A stretch of DNA of 64,000 bases from NCBI RefSeq assembly GCF_000372725.1, contig NW_005200754.1, positions 163,395-227,394 on the forward strand, read 5' to 3'. A program made the position numbers and the translations under genes. This document shows, in pieces, positions 10,633 to 20,385 of the stretch. The stretch is from Emiliania huxleyi CCMP1516 (taxonomy: Eukaryota; Haptophyta; Isochrysidales; Noelaerhabdaceae). The notes below the pieces were generated by a model. It was not told where the DNA came from and made no database searches. It was given only the letters and a program-made list of their open reading frames with translations. How positions within the stretch are numbered: position 1 is the first letter of the stretch; each line of letters begins with the position of its first letter.

Positions 10633-11531
10633 CTACATCTCGGCTACATGTCGCACCGGCTTGGTGACGAGGCTGCCCTGCGGCAGCACCTCGATGAGGT
10701 ACCCGTCCGGGTCCTACTCACAGTGAAACCGAGATGTAGCCGAGACATGATGATCAGTAAGTTTCTTTCTTGGTCGGGCACCTTGAAAAACGCGAGGCCC
10801 TTGATGCCGCCAGAGTTGGGCGTCTTGGTGAACTCGCACCCGAGCTCCGCGAACCTGTTCGTTCACAGCCGGCGTCTTGACGGTGTGAACGCCGCGTCTC
10901 AATGTTAGCTCGCAGCCGAGCTCACGGACCGCGCACACGCGTCGTACACATCGGGCACGGTGATGCCTACCCGCAGCTTCAGGCATGAGGGACGTCTCTT
11001 CACAGCGTCGCGTGCGCGGAGGCGGTGGGTGCTGCCGAGGTGGCCAAAGCCTCCACGCACCGCCTCGCCGTCCTTCGTGCCGGTGGCGTCCCCGTTGCCG
11101 ACGTTGTACACCGGCCCTGTCTCGCCCTCGGAGCCGTAGTTCCATGTCAGCTCGATGCAGCCCGGCGTGCGCATGCAGAAGGCAAAGCGCTCCTCCGGAT
11201 CGGACGGGATGCTGGCTGGGTCGACGGGGGCCACAAAGTAGACGTTGAATCCCCACTGCTCGAACTCGCGGTGCGTGACGAGGTTGAAGCCGAGCACATC
11301 GCAGTAGAAGGCGAGCGAGGCCGCCGGATCCTTGACCCGCAGCATCGTCTGCTGCATGATAAAGTCGCGGGTCTCCGGCTCACGCTCCTTTGTATAGTAG
11401 CGGTCCACGTCTGGCGCAGCGCTCGCGATGGCGCCGGCGCGAAGGTACCGCACTGACGCGGCCACCCCGCCGGTGGGAGCGAACGCCGCCGCGCGAGGCA
11501 GCAGCGCGCTGATGAAGGCGAGACGCCGCAT
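10633..11531 (-). CDS. GLO1: Glyoxalase I (lactoylglutathione lyase), probably plastid-targeted
   Basis: Converts the hemithioacetal of methylglyoxal and glutathione to S-lactoylglutathione. Four exons join in frame: 11036-11531, 10930-10966 (a 37-bp microexon), 10782-10854 and 10633-10713, giving about 228 aa. All four metal ligands known from human GLO1 can be placed: Gln in IMQQTMLRVKDP, Glu in GCIELTWNYG, His in GGFGHLG, and Glu in GYLIEVL. KTPNSGGIKGLAFFKDPDG is the canonical end of the domain. The N-terminus MRRLAFISALLPRAAAFAP is signal-peptide-like and ends in AAAFAP, like the ASAFAP plastid-import motif of algae with complex plastids. All three introns (69, 75, 68 bp) begin with sequence resembling the start of the next exon. 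Intron 1 is GC-AG. The start codon is the first ATG upstream of the targeting peptide. Confidence 0.9.
10855..10929 (-). other. GLO1 intron 2: duplicated exon edge plus hairpin
   Basis: On the minus strand the intron starts GTCCGTGAGCTCGGCTGCGA and the next exon starts GTTCGCGGAGCTCGGGTGCG; similarity extends over about 35 bases (10929 to 10895 versus 10854 to 10820). The rest of the intron carries GTTCACA ... TGTGAAC (7-base perfect arms) immediately before the acceptor GAACAG. It is a clean example of the intron structure described in the findings. Confidence 0.75.
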
Positions 11532-11622
11532 TTTGCTGGCCTGATGAGCTGCCCACAGCGGTTTCTAGGACGTCAGCAGCGACTGCGACATACTTTTAGC
11601 TTACTGGGAGAAAAAAGAAACA

Positions 11623-12126
11623 GTGCGTTATCGGGAGGCCGAGAAGGATCGGGCGGCCGCGGCGGCGGGCGAGAAGGCGGTCCTGGCGGAGCTTAGGGCG
11701 ATAGGTCTGTCGCTCGCGGTCAGCACTGGCGTTCTCAGGCCGGTGCAGCCGCGGGAAGTGCGGAGCCTGGCAAGACGACTGGTTGGCTCGACGGACCTTC
11801 TTGGGCAGGTTTTCCGGTGGGAGGGGGAGGACTACCTCGTCAACGACATTGCACCGGGACCGACGTTGTCGGGGGGGCAGGCGCTGAAGGCGTACGCCTG
11901 CTGTGTGAAGAGGCGTGTGGCATCGGCGGGCCCGCTGTCCGAACACAACTCGGCATTTGATATCCGGTCAGTGTGGGACCGAATTGAGGGGGACCGAGCG
12001 AGGGGGGAGGCGACGCGACTACTGCGCAGTCTGCGGCCTGATGCGGAGCGGGAGGGGGGAGAAGCGGGGCCGTCGGCGAATCCGGGCCCTGCCCCCCCCC
12101 CCCTCCCGAGGGGAGACGAGAGCTAG
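11623..12126 (+). CDS. Unrecognised open frame, possibly a truncated mobile-element ORF
   Basis: An open frame without a convincing ATG (it begins at a GTG) encodes about 167 aa of natural composition: EKAVLAELRAIGLSLAVSTG, RSLARRLVGSTDLLGQVFRW, GEDYLVNDIAPGPTLSGGQ, and AFDIRSVWDRIEGDRARGEA, followed by a Pro-rich tail and TAG. It is not linked by splice signals to neighbouring genes and lies beside the repeat- and retroelement-rich interval 12.5-15.5 kb. A fragment of a retroelement or of a degraded gene is plausible. No family is recognised. Confidence 0.35.
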   Translation: MRYREAEKDRAAAAAGEKAVLAELRAIGLSLAVSTGVLRPVQPREVRSLARRLVGSTDLLGQVFRWEGEDYLVNDIAPGPTLSGGQALKAYACCVKRRVASAGPLSEHNSAFDIRSVWDRIEGDRARGEATRLLRSLRPDAEREGGEAGPSANPGPAPPPLPRGDES

Positions 12127-12546
12127 GCCCCCCCCCACGAGCGGGGTGGACGGCCGACGCGTGGAACCACGGCTGGAACGGCCGCAGGGGCAGGGGGCGC
12201 GCGCGCGCAGCGCCAGTGCAGCACGGAGTGCCAGCGGGCACACAGGGAAGGGTGTGATTCGGGCGGCTGCTGAGGCGGCTCCGAGGCGAGACTCCGCCTC
12301 CAAGGTGGCCGCCTCGAAGGCGAGCAGCCTGCCCACCGGCGCACGAGGTCGGTTGGTATCATCGGTGCCGGTGCTGGAGCCGGTGCCGGTTCGTGTGATG
12401 GTGCGAGTGCGTCGCGTCGTCGCGCTTGGTGTCGTCAGGCGTTTATAGCTGCGTGCGTGCGCGCGCTTCTTTCTACTGTACACGCGGGCGCAACGAACAT
12501 GGCTAGTACAGCAGAGCACATGCGAGGGCACCGGCGCCGCGACTTC

Positions 12547-12815
12547 AGACAGGCTGCTACGACTAGTGGAGAGGCAATGCGTCTATCATGACTCTACATG
12601 CGGCGTTGGCAATCGGCGCGCCTATGGTGTGGTCTCGCACCGAAGGTAGTGTACAGTCGTCCCCAACGTCGCGCGCCTACAGCCCTCTCCACCCAGACAG
12701 ACAGGCTGCTACGGCTAGTGGAGAGGCAAATCATGACTCTACGTGCGACGTTGGCGATCGGTGCGCCTATATGGTGTGGACTCGCACCGAAGGTAGTGTA
12801 CAAGCGTCCCCAACA
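12547..12815. repeat. ~150-bp tandem duplication
   Basis: The block 12547-12668 (CAGGCTGCTACGACTAGTGG ... GTCCCCAACGTC) is repeated with few changes at 12700-12815 (CAGGCTGCTACGGCTAGTGG ... GTCCCCAACATG). It has no coding interpretation; neighbouring sequence to 12850 is A/G-rich low complexity. Confidence 0.7.
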
Positions 12816-12849
12816 TGGGGCCGGAGGCGAAGGAGGAGGAGGATAAGGG

Positions 12850-13876
12850 GGGTCGACTAATATTGGGGCAAATGTAGATTTCCCGAAATATTTTGAGAAA
12901 TATGACAGCCTTGTTCGGAAGGAGAAATTTCCGGAAATTTACCATACCTGTGTTGACGCGAATGACACTCGACGCCTGAATGACACTGACGCCCGATGAC
13001 CTGCTTGACCGGTGACCGATGACCGCTGACCGCTGACCGCTGACCAGCGTCAGCCTCTCCGCGGAGGCGCACCATCACTGCCGCGCGGGCCTGCCGGCTC
13101 AAGCAATGGCGGTGGCTGTTGACGGTCGAGTTGGGCCGCGTGGAGGAGGCGGGACGTACCGCGTAGCCCGACGCCACGAAGGCCATCCGCTCCCCGCTGC
13201 TCGCCACCACGCTCCCCAGCATTACGGCCAGGGACGATCGTACGCGGGTGAGTGTTTTGGCGCCGGGTCATAGTCCCAAAGTTTAATTGCGATTCGGCCA
13301 ATGATGCGCCCAAATTAGAGCCGGACAGACGGCCGGGCTGGGGGAAATAAATAAATAAATAAAAACGGACACCTCTTTACTGTGAGGTGGGTAAAAAGGA
13401 ACAGGTCCCCGCCCTTGTGATCTTTGTGCATGCAGGGTTCTTTGTGGGTGTGGTCGGTCGGCGACTAGCCGGGGTCGTCCTCCCGATGGGGGACTAGCAC
13501 TAGCCGTCTTCCACATGGTCCCTCGGGTCCCTGCTGCTCCTAATCTCTTCGTACATCCTCCTGCTGATCTCCGCAAAGTCCTGCTCCCTCCCTCGTCTCG
13601 CCCTGCGCGTCTGCTCACACACCCAGCCGTGCTCTGGTTCGCCTCTTAGATCGCCTCTGCCGCCGAGATACTGAGGCCGAGGCGCACTCGTCGACTTTGA
13701 CTATTATCTGTCCTCGGGAGGGCGGCGGCGGCCGTGTAGGGGCGGCGGCGCGCTCCTGATGACAAATAGTCGCCGCACAGTGCAACACGGCTGCTCACAC
13801 ACCCAGCCGTGCTTTGGTGTGTCACCTGTGTCTCTGTCTTAACCAGATATCGAGAGCGGCGCGACGACAACAATCC
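12850..13876. other. Intergenic repeat-rich stretch without a recognised gene
   Basis: It contains short tandem TGACCGC/TGACCGA units (about 12995-13046), an (AAAT)n run near 13350-13364, and two copies of CTGCTCACACACCCAGCCGTGCT (13611-13633 and 13790-13812). No natural protein frame stands out. Confidence 0.4.
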
Positions 13877-13954
13877 CCCTAACCCTAACCCTAACCCTAA
13901 CCCTAACCCTAACCCTAACCCTAACCCTAACCCTTAACACCCTAACCCTAACCC
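13877..13954. repeat. Interstitial telomeric repeat array (CCCTAA)n
   Basis: About nine uninterrupted CCCTAA units plus a degenerate CCCTTAACA and two more units (TTAGGG read on the minus strand). The array is internal to the contig, not at a terminus. A shorter second array lies at 14068-14105. Confidence 0.95.
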
Positions 13955-14067
13955 AAAGTGGCGAAGAACTCGGGGGCGCATTCACCGAGAGGTGGCCTCG
14001 ACGGACGGCTAGTTTCTCCATTCCGACCCAAGCGGCCCGTTCTTAGGACCTGCACAACGGCTTGGAA

Positions 14068-14105
14068 TCCTAACCCTAACCCTAACCCTAACCCTCTAAC
14101 CCTAT
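14068..14105. repeat. Second interstitial telomeric repeat array
   Basis: About five CCCTAA units with one CCCTCTAA variant, separated from the first array by 113 bp of unique sequence. It has the same orientation as the first array. Confidence 0.9.
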
Positions 14106-14175
14106 ACTTACTTCACGAAAACGGTGGATTCAGCTAAAAACAAGGCCAGCCCCCCTGTTTTGTGTTGGCTGGTGA

Positions 14176-14322
14176 TACCTAAAGCTCCGCTCGGCTCCGC
14201 TCGGCTCGCTCGGCTCCACTCGGCTCGTTTGGCTCCGCTCGGCTCCACTCGGCTCCGCTCGGCTCCACTCGGCTCCACTCGTCGCTCGGCTCGCTCTGCT
14301 CCGCTCGGCTCCGCCCAGAGGG
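14176..14322. repeat. 10-bp minisatellite CTCCGCTCGG
   Basis: A tandem array of GGCTCCGCTC / GGCTCCACTC units with occasional 8-bp variants. Open frames across it on either strand (poly Ala/Arg/Leu or Glu/Pro/Ser) are artefacts. Confidence 0.85.
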
Positions 14323-14496
14323 TGTGCATGACCTAGCTGAGCGCCACAAGCCCAGCTCGTCAGACCTGGCGCTTATGAGGTTGTTATGCTGGCTGTCAGC
14401 AGGTGTATGCTGGAGACAAAGTTGTGGACTCGGTATCTATTTCTCTGAGGTCAATGTGTACAGCTATGTCCTTCTTGACGATGGAGAACCTGATGC

Positions 14497-15300
14497 TTAA
14501 GTGATCGGCGCCAGAGCCGGGAGGTGCGCGCGGTCGGTCGCGGGAGAGCGCGATGCGGTGGCCTGAGCGAGGACGGCTGTGCGCCCGCGCGTTAGCCATG
14601 TCTGGGGAGGTGGCTTGAGGGGCTCTCCCCCGCGGCTCACAATCTCTCGCAAGCTACTCGACATCGGGAACCGCATGTGCGGGTTGGGACACGAGGGTAG
14701 TGAGGATAGCATGCGCCAGCCAGGCGCGAGGCGCCGCCTCATCCTCAAAGCACTGATGCGTCATGAGACGTCGCGGTGCCGTCACGGCACGGCCCACCAC
14801 GAAAGCCGCGCCAGGAATGTCTTCGCCGCCGGGAAGTGCACCGTCTGAGAAAGCCATCGCTCTGCCGTCCTCCGGCGATCCGTGTATAGGCACGGGCGTG
14901 TCCTCACCGCTCCCCGAATGACCGCTGTGGCATCCTCAATCTCGCTGGCCCCCATGTATGCCGTCGCCGCGGCGTCGGCGTAGGCGTTGCTAGCGCACCC
15001 CGCGTGGCTCGGTACCCACAGGAACGTGACGGATTCGAGCTGGGCGCGATATCTGCATATCCCCTCTAATGCTCCTCCTCGATCCCACTCCCTGAGCCCC
15101 TCAAGAGAGCCTATCTTCGGTACGCCGCCTCGATCTGCTGTAGCGCGGGCTTGCAGTCGCTCAAGACGAGGCACCTCCTGTCCGTTGCATCTTCCGCCGT
15201 CGCCATCTTACGCAGGTAAGCCAGCACCGCGTACGTTTCCGCGTCTATCACCTGCCAATCGTCTGGCAGTCTGCCGCCCCGCGCACAGCCCCTGCCCAAA
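14497..15300 (-). pseudogene. Decayed non-LTR retrotransposon: RNase H domain remnant
   Basis: The minus strand encodes an RNase H-like domain split over two frames. The first part, VIDAETYAVLAYLRKM then LVLSDCKPALQQIEAAYR (15300-15115), carries the catalytic Glu (DAE) and Asp (SDC). A frameshift near 15120-15130 is needed to continue in EGLREWDRGGALEGI and SVTFLWVPSHAGCASNAYAD, where the last Asp is in the YADAAA motif. WVPSHAG is the hallmark of LINE-type RNase H. The first-strand Asp is not found. Downstream (14.5-14.8 kb) the frame breaks repeatedly. On this strand the element's 3' side leads toward the TTAGGG arrays at 14105-13877. Confidence 0.65.
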
Positions 15301-15539
15301 CGCGAGCCGCAGCTCTGAGCTCATCGTCCCCGCCTTCGAGCTGTCCAGATCCCTCGACGGGGCTGGGAGAGCACGGTACGGGACTGGCAATATAAACGAC
15401 ACAGCAGTGAGCAGACGGGAGGGGGCCGTGTCGTCATCGAGCTCAAAAAAGAAACGCAGCCGCCCTCGACGGCTACGCGTACGTACAGCCCAAATGCCGC
15501 CCGGTTGATCGCATGCGGTACGCGCACGACAATTCACAC

Positions 15540-18404
15540 TCACACACACGCACCTGACGCTATATTAGCGTGCCGTTCAGCAGCGACGCGCCTCCCCCCA
15601 GCAGCAGCCTCCGCCCGCCCGCGTCTCTCAGCGACGCCTCCATCCTGCCCGCCGCGCCGCCGTCGGAACCGCCATCGGCAAGCCCGTCCGCGCCTACAAG
15701 AACGGGCCACCGGTCCGCGCGCACTGCCTCTCACCGACTCCTCACGCCGCCTCTGCCACACGCCGAGCCCAAGCGACGCGAGCACGTTGGTCAGCACCTG
15801 CACCTGCCCCTCGAGCTGCGCGACGCGCCTGTTCACATCCAGGCGGGGGAGTGAGACGCCGTCCACACACCCACACGCACCGTGCCCCTCGAGCTGGGCG
15901 CACGTCTCCCACCCCTTTTGGAACTGCTGCGGCGTCTGCAGGTCGCCGTGGTAGAAGCGCTCGTAGTCCGACTCGAGCGGCTCCCAGCCGCAGTCGACCT
16001 GTCAACCGTGGAGATGGATGAGCTGAAGGATGAGCTGCGAGCCAGCTGCTGCCAGCCTGGCTCCCGGCGAGAGCGTACCTCGCCCCAGAGGCCGTCCAGG
16101 AAGGCGCGGCCTCCGAGCCCAAAGAGCCGCTCGACGAAGAGGTAAAAGTACTTAGTGTCCCACTCGCCTGGGAGCCACACGCATGCGGTCGTAGAGGCAT
16201 TGGTCGATCAGGGCCCAGAGCCATCCGTGTCCCCCCCCCCTCCAGCGGCAACATCTGGGCTGTATCTCGGCTGTATCTCGGCTGTATCTCGCTTGACACC
16301 TCGGCCACATCTGGGCTGTATCTGGGCTGTATCTGGGCTGTATCTGGGCTGTATCTGGGCTGTATCTGGGCTGTATCTCGGCTGTATCTCGGCTGTATCT
16401 CGGCTGTATCTCGCCCTCGAGCGGCGACAGCAGCATGTTCGACGGAGGGAAGAAGAACCAGCCCGGGACCTCCGGCGCGCAGACGCAGGGGAAGAGGAAG
16501 CAGCCGTACCGGAGAATGAAGAAGCCGGTCCAGAGGAGTGTGGTGCCGAGGGCGGCCCAAAAGATGCAAGGGCCTCCGTGGGGGAAGCAGACGGGCCAGC
16601 CGTCGAGGCAGTAGGGCCAGGTTTGCCAGAGGACGAGGAAGTAGAGGAAGGAGGCGGGCACGACCCAGAGGTAGAGCGGCGTCATCTGGTACCGGAAGAG
16701 GAGGATGAGCAGCGTGGTCCAGATGCCCGTCCACCAAAACAGCACGTAGCGGTACGTCCGGTAGACAACCTGGCAGCGGAGGCCCTGCGGGTGCGGCCGA
16801 GGTGTAGCCGAGGTGTAGCCGAGACCTAGCCGAGCAGACCTGGCAGCGGGGGCCCTGCAAATACGTCGAGGATTGGTCGACAAAGTCTTGGGGCAGGCAG
16901 GCGGCGAAGGCGATCAAGCCCATCGCCCATCCGTCCAGCTCCTATGGACGATACTATGAATTGAGTTGATGTCACAGACAACAACCGGCCCCCCAAGGCC
17001 GTCTGCGCCGGAATAAAGTCGAAGATGAGGAAGATGATTGTGGCGTCGCCGAGCGCGTTGCCCGTGCTCTCGACGTTGATAATGATGGCCGAGACGAGCG
17101 CGAAGTACGAGACGACGATCACGGTGGCGAACTCGGAGATGATGGTCCAGAGCACGACGGTGCAGTACGCGTATGTCTGCCCTTCGAACCGGTTCGCGAG
17201 GGAGCGGAGCAGCAGCCGGATCTCGGGCGAGGCGAGGAAGGACTGGGAGTCGTCAAAGTTGACAGCGTTGCCAATCATGAACCAGAAGACAATCACCTTG
17301 CCCAGCAGCCAGATGAGTCGGGGCAGCCACGGCTCGTCGAGCGTCCACCACTCGTACCACGTGGTCGTGTGCGGCACCTCGGCGAGAAAGTTTGCGACGA
17401 TCATCGACTCGAGGAGAAGGACTTGGAAGACGATCGTCAGCACCGCAACCACGACCGCGACCCATTGCAGGAACTGAGAGCCGAGTAGGTAGAACCAGCA
17501 GAGCTGCGTGCACGGCCACGAGCAGCGGCAGCCGAGCCACGGCGCGACGAAGGCGCCGCTCGCCTTGAGCGCCGCCGCCGGCCCCACCACGGTCGCCATC
17601 GGCAGCGGCGTGCCAAACACATTGACCGGCTGCGGCTGGTTGGTGCCGGGGGTGCCGTCGTCCTGCGAGACCGCCTGTGGAGTGTGCTACCAGCGTCATC
17701 GCACCGTATCCTCACCCGTAACCATATTCTTCTGCGAGGCCGCCTGGTACTGCACCAACAGCGACTGCTGGTAGCCGAAGTCCTTGAGGTACGCCGAGAT
17801 CGAGTTCCACATCGCCCAGGTGAAGATGTTCTTGAAGCCCTCTCTCAGCACGTACCCCTCCTTCATCAGGAGGGAGTTCGAGGTGCCGAGGACCTGGTCC
17901 CGCTTCAGCTCGTCCGCCATCTTCTGCGCCTCCTGCGGGCGCGCGGCGGGCGGGAGACCGAGGGCTGTGGCCAAGGGCTGAGGAGAGAGAGAGTTGCTAC
18001 CCAACACCAGCCCTCGCTGAAGTGGCCGCCAATGCAGCGTTGTGGCGCAGAGCAAGCGGGCGCTGCCGCGGCAGGCGGCGGCGGCGTGGCGGCGTGGCGC
18101 GGCGGGTGAGGCGGCTGTGCTGCAGGCCGCCACGGCGGTGCTGCAGGCCGCGGCTGCGATGCTGCGGCGGCGCTGGACAGTGGCGGTGCTGGCGATGGCG
18201 ATCGGGTCGAGGCCGCGGCGCAGGTGGCGGACCGGGTTCAGCAGCAGGTACGGTAGGACTTGGTTGGGCAGAGGCAGCTCGTACGGCCGGAACACGCCGA
18301 ACCAGGCCAGATTGTCTTCGGGTGGCGACGGCGGCGGCGACAGCCAAGCCTCGTCCTCGCTGCTGCTGCTCGCCGCGGCGGCGACCGGGGCGGCGCTGGG
18401 CATC
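15540..18404 (-). CDS. Polytopic membrane protein of unknown function with C-terminal coiled coil
   Basis: Reading from the ATG at 18404, exon 1 gives MPSAAPVAAAASSSSEDEAW and LPLPNQVLPYLLLNPVRHL. Exon 2 (17723 to about 17938) gives EAQKMADELKRDQVLGTS and EGFKNIFTWAMWNSISAYL. After intron 17663-17722 come several hydrophobic helices: FLQWVAVVVAVLTIVFQVLL, LIWLLGKVIVFWFMI, VVLWTIISEFATVIVVSYFA, ATIIFLIFDFI. Then follow LIAFAACLPQDFVDQSS and, after intron 16770-16839, RYVLFWWTGIWTTLLILLF, WVVPASFLYFLVLW and LGTTLLWTGFFILRYGCFLF. A minisatellite intron (about 16255-16415) precedes WLPGEWDTKYFYLFVERLFG and a C-terminal coiled coil RRVAQLEGQVQVLTNVLA. At about 16190 two natural reading frames abut without an intron, suggesting a frameshift or sequence error. 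No family is recognised; the C-terminal limit is approximate. Confidence 0.55.
16255..16415. repeat. 11-bp intronic minisatellite (GCTGTATCTCG / GCTGTATCTGG)
   Basis: About fourteen units of an 11-bp repeat within an intron of the membrane-protein gene. The unit is related to the GAGATGTAGCC-type repeats seen in introns of GLO1, SEC63, the long repeat gene and the apyrase gene. Confidence 0.85.
16770..16839 (-). other. 70-bp intron with near-identical flanking duplication
   Basis: On the minus strand the exon ends GGGCCCCCGCTGCCAG and the intron ends GGGCCTCCGCTGCCAG. After each comes GTCTGC (donor) or GTTGTC (next exon). The duplication therefore spans both sides of the CAG|GT junction. The interior is CGGCTACACCT tandem repeat. 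Splicing joins ...LQGPRCQ to VVYRTYRY. Confidence 0.75.
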
Positions 18405-18537
18405 ACAGCGCCGCAAGTCGAGGACACACCTCGGCACCGAGCGGCGAGCGAGGCGGCAGACAGCAAGAGGCGCGCCAAGGCGGGCCTGCAAGGCGCAAAA
18501 GAATGAAACGCGCCGGCACGTCGCCGAGCCGGACTAC

Positions 18538-20347
18538 ATGCGCGACGAGGGGCGCGCCGCGCCCTTTGTTCTCGAGGCGTCTGCCTTTCACAAGGTGATG
18601 GCGCGGGTGCCGAAGGAGCGCGCCATGTTCTCGGGCGACGCGCTCTCGTACGAGGAGCTCGGGCGGCTGTACCACTCGTCGAAGCGCGCCAGGGACGTCC
18701 TCTTTCGCCTCTTCTTCAAGATGGCGGCGGGCCGGATCCACGAGAGCCTGCGCCCCCTCCTCGGCGACTGCTTCCTCGTGGGGCTGCGCAAGCCGGACGG
18801 CGGGACTAGGCCGATCGGCATCGGCTCGGCTCTCCGCCGCCTTGTCGGGAGGTGCATCATGGAGCAGATTAAGGACGAGGTTGGCGAGCGGCTGACGGGG
18901 ACCGCGCCGACGTGGGAGGACTTGTGGCGCGCGCGCGAGTACAACGGCCTCGCGACGGAGGAGGAGGCGCGCGAGAGGAGCTGCAACACGCCGCTGCAGC
19001 TCGGCTGCGGGACGCCGGGCGGCGCGGAGATTCTCATCGCTATCTGCCGCGTCTTCGTGCAGCGCCATCCCGAGGGCGCCATCTTCTCTGACGATAAGGT
19101 CAACGGCTTCAACTCGATCACACGCGGCGCCATCTTCCGCGGCCTTCGCACCTTCTTCCCCTCGCTCATCCCGGTGGCGCGCTTCTACTACCAGTCGGTC
19201 GACGGCGACGACGCCGAGGCGGTCGACCCGCGCCTCTGGTTGCTCGGCGGGCACGGCAAGGTGGAGGCGTGCGACAGCGCGGGCGAGGTCTACGCGTCGC
19301 GCGAGGGTTGCCAGCAGGGCGACCCGCTCGGGCCGCTGCTGTGGTCCTTCGGGTACCACCAGGCGCTCCTCGAGATGCAGGCGCGCAGTCCGGACTCGAT
19401 TTGCCTTGCGCCTGGACGCCGCAGCGCTGAACTCATTGATGACACCTACTGCCTGGACGTCTCGCCGGCGGCGGCCTGCGCTGCGGCGGCGGCGGGCGAG
19501 GACGCCACCGACGACTTGTGCGGCGTCACGTCCAACCAGAAGAAGCAGGAGGTCTACTCGCCGACGGGCGACCTCTCCTTCCTGCCGGCGGCGGTTCGCG
19601 GCTCGCCCCACCACGCCGACGGGCGCCTGCTCGTCATCAAGGTGCTCGGGACTTTCCTGGGCGACGCTTCTGAGGCCTCCCGCCGCCTCGTCGAGCGGGT
19701 GCGCCGTGCGCTGGCGCCGCTGGCGGGGCGGGAGGGCGTGTGCGGCCTCCACGACACGCGGCGGTGCAACCTCGCGCTCCAGATCCAGATGACGCTCAAT
19801 CGCTTCTGCGCGAACGCCTCCCTCAACTACTTCCTCCGCACGATGCCGGAGGAGGCGACGCGGGAGGCGGCGCGGCTGCACGATCGGCTCATCGGCGAGG
19901 CGTTCGACGAGTTCACGGCGGGGCGCTTGAGCTCGACGGCGCAGCGCAGGGCGGCGCTGCAGCAGGCGCGGCTGCCAGTCAAGCTCGGCGGCGCTGGTCT
20001 CACCTCCATGTCGGCCATCACCGACGCGGCGATCGTCGGCTCGTGGTGCCTCTGCTGGGAGCCTATAGCTCGCCTCTGCCCGCAGCTGGCGCGCGGCATC
20101 GACCTCGGCGCTGCCGCGGTGGCGGCGTCGGCGGTGGCAGCGGCGGAGGCGGCGACCGGGCAGGCGGAGGCGGAGTCGGCGGTCGAGCAGGCGCTGGCGG
20201 CGGTGTCTCTCAAGGCGAGGTATGCTCGCGAGGCGCGTGCGCGCGGGGCGGCGGGCGGTGGCGGTGGCGGCGGCGGTGGCGGGGATGCTGAGATGCGGGC
20301 CGCCGAGGGCGGCGTGGGCGGCGAGGGCGGCGAGGCCGCCGAGGGCA

Positions 20348-20385
<38 letters not shown>

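Noticed and set aside
18022..18537. Open frame extending the reverse transcriptase about 170 codons upstream
   Set aside because: It is antisense to the natural N-terminal exon of the minus-strand membrane protein, is Arg/Gly/Ala-biased, and lies outside the inferred element edge.
18403..19881. 492-codon minus-strand ORF opposite the reverse transcriptase
   Set aside because: Arg/Glu/Leu-biased shadow frame; the opposite strand has all the RT motifs.
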